A program made the position numbers and the translations under genes. This document shows positions 57,570 through 64,000 of a stretch of DNA of 64,000 nt, in pieces. Origin of the DNA: Pictodentalium vernedei (taxonomy: Eukaryota > Mollusca > Scaphopoda > Dentaliida > Dentaliidae); contig CM062295.1 in the NCBI GenBank assembly GCA_031216915.1, positions 178,636,927 to 178,700,926 of the forward strand, written 5' to 3'. The notes below the pieces were generated by a model that saw only the letters and a program-made list of their open reading frames with translations, was not told the origin of the DNA and made no database searches. The first letter of the stretch is position 1. Each line of letters starts with the position of its first letter.

Positions 57570-60056
57570 TTGAGCTCAGTTAGGATGATCGCCCCGTACC
57601 CGAGTACTGGGCGCGCAAAGGCTTTGTATAGTTTGAGTAGAGTGGCCTGGTTGGCTTCCCAGGACGTTCCCTTAAGCATTTTAAATAAATTAATCCGTTT
57701 GGTTGCTTTACTGGCAATATCGCTGGTGTGTTTGTTAAAGGATAGATTTTGATCAATGGTAATGCCAAGGAATTTTGCTTCTTTGCATTCTGGGAGGACT
57801 TTATCTATTAGTTTCAGGTCAAGGTCACAGTTTTTTGTCTTGCGAGTAAAGGTGATTCGTTGGGTTTTATTCGCGTTCAGCTTTATTCTCCATTTGGCAC
57901 ACCATTGTTCTAGGTCTTCGAGAGCGCGTTGCAGAGGTTTTTGGAGTAGATTGGCCGTATTGTTAGAGTCTTAGAGGCCCTTGTCGTCCGCGAATTGGGA
58001 GGGAGACTTGAACACGATCCTCGGAGAATTTGAGATCGTTTACATAGAAGATGTAAAGGAGGGGGCTGAGGACGGATCCTTGGGGGGGGGGGGGGGGGTA
58101 CGTGCTTCTAGGGGGTCACTGTCGGACATTTCATTGTTTACTCTGACTTTAATTTCGCGATCATTTAGAAAGGAGGACAGTAATCTAAGCAATTTCATGG
58201 GAAGTTTCATTTTAGATAATGTATAGCGCATTCCGTTGTGCCAAACAGAGTCAAATGCTTTTTCGACGTCTAGCAGGACTGCCGCGCCTATTTGCTAATT
58301 GTCAATCGCGGTTTTCATTTGAGTGACTACGCGATAGACATGCTCCATGCCTTCTTTACGGTTTCTGTAGGCTCTTTGCCAATCATTAAAAAAATCGTTA
58401 TCTTCAAGGTGCCCCCTGAGTCGATTGGTAAGGATTCGTTCGAATACCTTGCCAATGCAGCTGAGGAGGCTGATCGGGCGGTAGCTGGCCGGATCGGAAG
58501 GATCCTTGTCAGGTTTTGGTATCATGACACCGATGGCTGATTTCCAACATTTAGGAAGTAGCCATGGCTGAGGCATGCGTTGTACAGTTTGTTCAGTTTT
58601 TCGATTAGGGAATGTGGGCTTTGTTTTAGAATTTTGTAACTCACTTCGTCCTCGCCGGGTGAGGAGGAATTTCTGCACTTTTTTATGACGTTGATGATTC
58701 CGTCATTGGTGATGGGGGTGACGAGGTCATCGTCATCCCCGTCTTCTGGCCCGTTATCGAATTTGGCGTCACGGCAGATATCAGGGTGTTCACTGATGAA
58801 GTCATCAATAGTATTTATGGTGGTGTCATCGTTGCTCGGACCTTGATACGGGCGATGCGTTTTTCTAAGGAGGTCGTCAAAGGTGTTGGTCTTGTCTTTG
58901 TCTGTGCGCGAGAAGGAACCGTCGGCCCTTTTGAGAGGTTTGGATGCAGCTTTGCGGCCTAAACTTTTTTGCCCAGTTTGGGTTTTGAAGGAGTCCCAGA
59001 ATTTTTTAGCTTCCTGGACCCCATTTAGGTTGGCTGTTGCCTTGTCCCAGTTGGCTTGCTTTTCAACTTGGAGGGCTTTCTTAACCTCGCCATGAAGGCG
59101 GTTGTATATTTTTTTTCGGTTTTATGAGCTCGAAGAGCTTTCCGTTTGGTTTTGATTAATGAAAGTGTGTCACCCGAGATAGTGCTTCTCCAGGGGCGTA
59201 CTTCTTCGTTTGGGCATATTTCATTAAGGGAAGAGTTGATGGTTTTTTCTATGCCCTCGCATTGGGCTTCGAGTTCAGTTGCATTTGATGGGGAGGTGTT
59301 TGTGAGTTTGACATCGATGATGTCGCGGTAGAGGTTCCAATTGATTTTTCTAAAATTCCTGCGGAGAGAGAGGGTGGGGGGGGGGGGGAGAGGGGTACCG
59401 GAGGGGTCATTGCCTAGTTTTATTGAGGCATGAACCAGGAGGTGGTCGCTGCCTAGATCATCCTCGCCGACCCAGTGGTCGTCGATGTGATTTATCAAAG
59501 AGCCGCTGGCGATTATTACATCAAGGATTTCGGATGGGACTAGTGAGTTGCTGCTTATTAAGTTGCTGAGTTGTCGTTCATAACCACGTGTAGGTTATGT
59601 TTTTTGGTGATTTCGAGGAGGGCTTCACCGTTGGGGCTTGGTTTTATTACAGCCAAAGTATAGGGGTTTGGCATTGAAGTCGCCGAGGAGGATGCAGTGT
59701 TTGTATTTCCTCATAAAAAATTCAAAGACGGTGTCAGAAACAATCTTGCTTGGGTCGTTGTAATAACAAACAATCGCTATGTTTCTGTTATCGGCAGTGG
59801 TTTCGGTTGCAATCACCTCGGCATTGAGGTGACCAGTTTTAATGGTTTTACTTTTGATATTCAGCTTTATGAGAAGAGCAACGCCGCCACCTTTGGTGAC
59901 CTGTCGGTCTCTTCTAATAACGTTGAAGCCACTGAGCGAGAAGTTTTTATCTTTGTTTAGATAACTTTCACAGATACAGACAATGTCTGTATTTTCGAAA
60001 TATCGGCTCATTTGGAGTTTTTTTATTGTTAACGCTTCTAGCGTTCCACACGGCAA
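57570..60056 (-). pseudogene. LINE ORF2: endonuclease-reverse transcriptase, broken
   Basis: Endonuclease part in 60056-59625 (TDIVCICESYLNKD, then CILLGDFNAKP). It continues in 59498-59025 with GEDDLGSDHLLVHASI, the SDH motif of apurinic-type endonucleases. RT part: CWKSAIGVMIPKPDKDPSD and PASYRPISLLSCIGKVFERI (58678-58295), then LLRLLSSFLNDREIKVRV (58231-58040). The catalytic FADD is encoded at 57983-57994, and the thumb follows (57768-57580). Frameshifts lie near 59600, 58560, 58280, the G17 run at 58082 and 57960. The clade looks Jockey/I/CR1-like because of the CCHC ORF1. Confidence 0.88.
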
Positions 60057-60087
60057 TTTGAAGTTTATCCATGATAGGGGTTAAAAT

Positions 60088-61515
60088 TTAGTCGCGGTGT
60101 TTTGTTAGTGGTAAGAGGTGGTGGGTTTTGTTAATATTAATTGCGGCTTTGACTAGAGATTCTGAGGTTTGAGTTTTAAATAGCCGGGACGCTGATCGGC
60201 TGACATCTTGACAGATGTCAGGCAGATTGGTTGTGACATGTTTATTAATTAAATTTAGGTTTTTTAGTTCAATGTTAGCTTTGACCTTTTTGTAATGGGG
60301 GCACCCGCGATAGTTGCTTGTATGACTGCCTTTGCAATTAGGGCAGGAGGGGGAATCCAAACTGCATGACTTGGTGAGGTGGGTGCCTCCACATCTCATG
60401 CAGGTCAGATTTCCTCTACATTTATTAGCAGTATGGCCAAACTTCTGACATTTGTGGCACTGTATTGGAGGAGGGGAGGATCTGTATTCCCCCCCCCCCC
60501 CCCCCCCGCGTGCCACCTGCCATTAATGTTGATTCCGTTAGCAACGATTCGTAGTTTTGTTTCTCGGTCGGGGCAAGTGACTTTAATTTTCCAGGTCACT
60601 TTGCCAGTGGCCTTGGAGTGAAATCTTTCCCACTTATTATTGTCGAGACTCTGGCATATCAGATCTCTGGGGTGTCGGGATGTACCCTGGTTATGACGGC
60701 GATGAATTTGGTTGGGTTGTTACTCTGTTCGTTGGTTGTAAGTTGTTTGGAGGGGTGGCGGGTATGCCTCTCTTTCTTTTTGTGGCTATTGTTGGGGTTG
60801 TTTATATTATTTAGCTGGTCGATATTGCTTGACACCACTGAGTTCCAAGCTTTTTCCATGAGGGGGGTTGGCCTTGGTTGCGGTCGAAGCTGTAGGGTGT
60901 CGTTAGCTGTATCCTGTTTCTGAGAGTGGGACTCAGTTGAGGCAAGGGTGAGGAGGGGCAGTTTCTCACTTTCTTGACATGCCTGTCAATTGTGTGGAAA
61001 AAGCCCTGATCACCCATTACCTCCTCCGAGTCAATCTCAAGATCTAGAGAGTTTTTCCTTTTACTTTTACCCTTGATAGGTGTTTTAGTGAGTGGACTGA
61101 TAGGAGTGTTATAATTGGACATAGAGTCAATTTGGGTGGAAAGCATAACATCAACAGGTCTTTCAGGACAGAGAGATCCTAAATCAAGTGGGTCAGAAGG
61201 ATCCTTCGAGACCTTGTCAGATGACAGAGTCCTGGCGTCTTTGCTGCTGGCTACGGCTACGCCTGAAGGCCCAGGTCCTTCAGTGGTCTCCGGCAAGTGC
61301 CGAGCTTCAGTGAAAGAGTCAGAAGCATCCCCTCCTGAAGGGAGAGCCGTTGTGCCTGGCGCTGCGTGCACCTCGCCCACGGCTATTACGTCACGAGGAG
61401 AACGAATAGGTAAATTGTCAGGTGAGTAAACAGAGCTACCTAGTTTACTATTAGCTTTGTTATTGTTGTGAGTAGTATAGCTCGCACGTTTCAGGGACAG
61501 GTTGGGGGATCTCAT
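60088..61515 (-). pseudogene. LINE ORF1: gag-like CCHC protein, broken
   Basis: Starts MRSPNLSLKRASYTT at 61515. A long polar region follows, containing KSKRKNSLDLEIDSEEVMGD, and then three CCHC knuckles: CHKCQKFGHTANKC, CMRCGGTHLTKSC and CPNCKGSHTSNYRGC. This is the ORF1 form of Jockey/I-type LINEs, which packages its own RNA. Frameshifts occur near 60855 and at about 60650-60600, and the C19 run (60489-60507) shifts frame again just before the knuckles. The polar N-terminal 220 residues are intact. Confidence 0.88.
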
Positions 61516-61780
61516 CGGGGGATCTCATGTGACGTCATAGTCACGTGACGTAGTGGCGCCATGTTGTGTTGTCATGGTAACCCTCGTGAGCGGCCATGTT
61601 GTGACGTCATCTCCATAGTGATACGTGGTGTGAGTGCGCATGCGCAGCGCGTGTTGTTAAGGTGATACGTGTTTCCGTCGTCCATTTTGTATACTGGAGG
61701 CCGCCATCTTGGTTTCTATGGTAGCACGTGATTGCTATGTTACCCAATTGTTCTGCAATAAGACGGGGTATGTTTTGAGG
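61516..61780 (-). promoter_or_regulatory. Presumed LINE 5' UTR / internal promoter
   Basis: GC-rich block upstream of ORF1. It contains TGACGTCA (CRE-type) at 61530-61537 and 61602-61609, GTCACGTGAC (E-box/USF-type) at 61540-61549, and TGCGCATGCGCA (NRF-1-type) at 61635-61646. A GCCGCCATCTTGG (YY1-type) site lies at 61700-61712, with GGCCATGTTG nearby. Binding is inference from consensus matches. Confidence 0.5.
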
Positions 61781-62347
61781 GTGTGTTCGATTGTAGAAGA
61801 GTAAATCTAATTACCACAAACAACCCGACAATCCATCCAAATCACCAAAATCCACCCGAAATCACCGAAATTGACTTTAGTTCCCCATTTTATCGGTTTA
61901 GCACGTAGTGCTATAGTACTAAGGGGTACAAGGGGTGCATTCGACTGAAGTGGAGTAATTTTCTGGTTCGGATTTTCCCAGAATCCTCATTTAATTACCC
62001 AAATAAACCCGTCAAGTTGTATTATTTCGAATTCTTTAAGAATCCCTTTTTTTGGATCCCATGACGTTTTATTTCCCTATTAAGAATAGCACGTAGTGCT
62101 ATAGGACAAATTTACCCAGAATCCATTATTAAAATTATAAGTAGGACCCATATGTGTACATGAAGGCCATGAAGCTAAGTTCCACCATATACTCATATGA
62201 GGATCTACCCAACAGATGTGTCGTACGAGGTCTAATTTACTATCCCTCATTTTGATTTTTCTTTGTACTTCGATGGAAAGTTTAAAAAAATAACAACACT
62301 AAATATAAATTTAAATTTCTTTTATTCAACAACAAAAATACATCTTT
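61781..62347. other. Flank with two identical palindromes
   Basis: TAGCACGTAGTGCTA occurs at 61899-61913 and 62087-62101, each followed by TAG. No gene. The LINE/Polinton boundary must lie in or near this stretch. The 3' region of the BIR-RING gene has TTTATT-rich sequence, where a poly-A signal could lie. Confidence 0.5.
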
Positions 62348-63034
62348 TTAGGGTATGTAGATTGTCAGATATTCATAAACAGTCTTTCTGAAGATTGGAC
62401 ATCTTCTGAGTGGTTTACAGCAGTCTTTGCACAGGCACAAATGGTTACATGGTCGCGGAGCGACATTGGCTTCAGCTAATAAACACACACTACATTTTGT
62501 CCTCCGTGAATCTTCTTCTTCTTGAAATGATGTGTCCATTTCTTCTTCTTCGATGGCCATTTCTTCTTCTTTTTCAACGTCCATGAATTCAGGTGGTAAA
62601 TTATGAATGTAATAACAGTCTGGCGAATATTTTCTGTGTTCTTCTATAACATCATCTTCTGTTTCCCAGAAACGAACAATAATACCACAATGAAAACATT
62701 GAGTTCTGTCTCCTGTCCCCAAATAAAAGAATCCAGCTTTTGTCAGTTCATTCGGGGTTTTCACACTTTCACTTTGTAACATGAATTGAAATGTCTTGAG
62801 ACGATTTTCCTCCAATGCATACTTGATGTGTTTTGGTGGTCTTTGTTCTGTGGTCTTTCTTATTTTTTCTTCTCCACGTAATAACTGCTCTAGTACCGGT
62901 GGCGGAACATCACGAAAATACGTTTCGAATGAAACGCTCATTCTCTCTGCAAATCCTCTTGGATTTCTTGTTTCTTGGTTTCTTGATTGATAATCATTCA
63001 GTGCCATCCTGATCAAACATGGAATAGTGAACAT
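62348..63034 (-). CDS. BIR-RING inhibitor-of-apoptosis-like protein
   Basis: 228 codons. One BIR domain at about residues 75-150 has TFQFMLQS, AGFFYLGTGD and the zinc signature C-x2-C-x16-H-x6-C with the conserved Trp (CFHCG...FW). An acidic linker rich in Glu (about 155-180) follows. The C-terminal RING-like region begins CSVCLLAEANVAPRPCNH and continues CLCKDCC, but it ends CPIFRKTV where the family has CPxCR, so one zinc ligand is missing. IAPs block caspases and act as E3 ligases. The ATG at 63034 gives the full frame; residue 10 is an alternative start. It lies 3 bp from the next ORF, on the same strand. The single BIR and short length resemble viral or simple invertebrate IAPs. Confidence 0.85.
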   Translation of the reverse strand: MFTIPCLIRMALNDYQSRNQETRNPRGFAERMSVSFETYFRDVPPPVLEQLLRGEEKIRKTTEQRPPKHIKYALEENRLKTFQFMLQSESVKTPNELTKAGFFYLGTGDRTQCFHCGIIVRFWETEDDVIEEHRKYSPDCYYIHNLPPEFMDVEKEEEMAIEEEEMDTSFQEEEDSRRTKCSVCLLAEANVAPRPCNHLCLCKDCCKPLRRCPIFRKTVYEYLTIYIP

Positions 63035-63037
63035 TCT

Positions 63038-63316
63038 TCAATCCTTTTTATCTTCATTCTTCTTTGGTTTTCTTTCTCTTTTTGGTTTGGGTTCTCCTAT
63101 TTCAAGACTTCTCTTCTTTGCAATATCCACTGCTTTGGTCACTTGTTCCCAATCTCTGGTGGTAAACTGGAACCCAACGTCGTTCTTGAACAGTTGAATC
63201 TGTAAATCGTTGTTAAGTTTGAAGACGGTCACATTAGTAGACATCCTTCTTCTTTGACTGTCGAAACACAAATGAGCTGAACACCAAGTGCACCAGTTTT
63301 TATAGTTTTCCTTCAA
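63038..63316 (-). CDS. Small basic protein of unknown function
   Basis: Open for 92 codons from 63316; the likelier start is the ATG at 63244 (MSTNVTVFKLNNDL), giving 68 residues. It ends in a Lys/Arg/Glu-rich tail (KPKRERKPKKNEDKKD). The middle part, FTTRDWEQVTKAVDIAKK, faintly resembles the last helix of PC4-type single-strand DNA binders, but this is too weak to name. It is packed between the protease (11 bp away) and the IAP-like gene (3 bp), so it is probably a product of the same element. Confidence 0.6.
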   Translation of the reverse strand: MKENYKNWCTWCSAHLCFDSQRRRMSTNVTVFKLNNDLQIQLFKNDVGFQFTTRDWEQVTKAVDIAKKRSLEIGEPKPKRERKPKKNEDKKD

Positions 63317-63327
63317 TGCAGCGACAT

Positions 63328-63777
63328 CTAGTGGCTGGTTTCCTCTATTACGTCATTAACCAACACATCATTATCCGTTAGATCAGTGGTAAACATGTTG
63401 GATATGATTTCCATCGGTACACCGCAACAGCAATGTTTCAAGTAAAACAAACAGTATTGTCCACACACTGGTAATGGTCCTTGAAGGCGTTTTGTATTAT
63501 ACTTCCAATATCTGGAATTCTTCTTCAGGAAATTCTCGAATGGTCTGTGTTGTGGTGGTAATCCATAGGAATCAAAGTATTCTGCGTTGTGGTGACTCAC
63601 AAAGAGAGCCACCCAGTGTTCTCCTTCTCTGTGGTCTGGATCCGTGTTGGCTATCAAAGCCACTGGTCTGGGATCTGGTAATCTTCTTGGTAATTTGTTT
63701 CTTGAAAATACACCCAAACATATTCTCTTCAAACAACTATCTGATCGAAGTGCATGCTCTAACTGCAACGTGTTCAT
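63328..63777 (-). CDS. Adenain-like cysteine protease (Polinton/adintovirus type)
   Basis: 149 codons, intact. The pattern matches the adenovirus-type maturation proteases encoded by Polintons and adintoviruses: a His in GEHWVALFV, an acidic/Asp pair in AEYFDSYGLPP, and Gln-Cys in LPVCGQYCLFYLKHC. In this family the His, an Asp/Glu and the Cys form the catalytic triad, and the protease processes capsid proteins. The start ATG at 63777 overlaps the stop of the upstream capsid-like ORF (ATGA overlap), a compact arrangement. No breaks were seen. It is the strongest family marker for this element. Confidence 0.92.
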   Translation of the reverse strand: MNTLQLEHALRSDSCLKRICLGVFSRNKLPRRLPDPRPVALIANTDPDHREGEHWVALFVSHHNAEYFDSYGLPPQHRPFENFLKKNSRYWKYNTKRLQGPLPVCGQYCLFYLKHCCCGVPMEIISNMFTTDLTDNDVLVNDVIEETSH

Positions 63778-64000
63778 ATTGAGTAATCAAAGATTACTTG
63801 TCTATTCTTATCCACTTCTATGATGTTCTGGAATTCTGCATACACCAGTACGTTGATTGTGGTTGGTAATGGGTTTTCGAAATGGACTTCTAGTCTCAAG
63901 TTTCCTCTCTTCACCAGATCGAAGTGTTGTCCATGTGATAGATCTGGAGTCAGGTCGAATACGAATAGGGTGTATCCATTTATGTACTCTTCTCGGCTGA
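63774..64000 (-). CDS. Capsid-like protein C-terminus (Polinton double-jelly-roll type), partial
   Basis: The last 75 codons, open to the window edge, stop at 63774. The stretch includes LFVFDLTPDLSHGQHF and, after a short gap, INVLVYAEFQNIIEV, ending DYSI. This tail style fits the major capsid (hexon-like) proteins of Polintons/adintoviruses, and its position directly upstream of the adenain-like protease agrees with that. The rest of the gene lies beyond the window, so the identification rests on the C-terminus and on context. Confidence 0.7.
   Translation of the reverse strand, partial: SREEYINGYTLFVFDLTPDLSHGQHFDLVKRGNLRLEVHFENPLPTTINVLVYAEFQNIIEVDKNRQVIFDYSI

Larger units (their letters stand above)
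62348..64000 (-). mobile_element. One end of a Polinton/adintovirus-like element
   Basis: Four ORFs on one strand, with gaps of 11 bp or less or with overlap, all open: capsid tail, protease, small basic protein and IAP-like. The terminal inverted repeat is not identified. It should lie left of 62348 if this is the element's end. Polymerase, integrase and packaging ATPase genes would be expected beyond 64000. Confidence 0.75.

Noticed and set aside
61115-61429. 104-codon plus-strand frame
   Set aside because: Antisense shadow of the LINE ORF1 polar region.

Overview
The window is repeat-rich animal DNA, most likely from a marine invertebrate. A lophotrochozoan or similar non-vertebrate fits the mix of DIRS, Polinton, Merlin, hAT and Helentron-like repeats, but the species cannot be named from the sequence. 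I see no convincing intron-containing host gene. Nearly everything that can be explained is mobile DNA, much of it nested. A 100-N assembly gap (52111-52210) and several long pure C or G runs mark places where the assembly may be wrong.

Left half (about 2.6-39.9 kb): four DIRS-type tyrosine-recombinase retrotransposons lie in the same orientation, coding on the minus strand. I call them Z (about 2590-7273, old and scrambled), A (7340-15780, the most complete), B (23116-29714, reverse transcriptase deleted) and C (29969-39912). A, B and C each have inverted terminal repeats (ITRs) and an internal complementary region (ICR) that equals the reverse complement of the two element tips joined together. 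That is the diagnostic DIRS layout. Element-specific base changes occur together in both ITRs and the ICR. All four are dead: stops, frameshifts, deletions and duplicated gag segments.

Superimposed on these are three copies of one 1.13-kb non-autonomous hAT-like element (8898-10031, 18932-20067, 30082-31216). Each has the TIR CAGGGACCAGCC and a perfect 8-bp target duplication. A second hAT-like element (16177-18326) also has an 8-bp duplication.

A third class, probably Helentron-associated (HINE-like), appears as three families R1, R2 and R3. They share a 5' hairpin, then GT, then a short inverted motif, a tandem-repeat body, and a 3' hairpin that ends at an A-run. R2 has four copies. One lies inside the second hAT element, and another can be compared with a duplicated empty site.

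Right part: a 2.9-kb element with 367-bp inverted repeats (52265-55159) has split a tRNA-like SINE head. A broken LINE (about 57570-61515, minus strand) has a CCHC gag-like ORF1 and an endonuclease/RT ORF2. Its presumed 5' UTR is dense in CRE, E-box, NRF-1 and YY1-like sites. From 62348 to the window end, four tightly packed and apparently intact minus-strand ORFs look like one end of a Polinton/adintovirus-type element: the C-terminus of a capsid-like protein, an adenain-like protease, a small basic protein, and a BIR-RING inhibitor-of-apoptosis-like protein whose last RING cysteine is replaced. This intact cassette stands out against the decayed surroundings.
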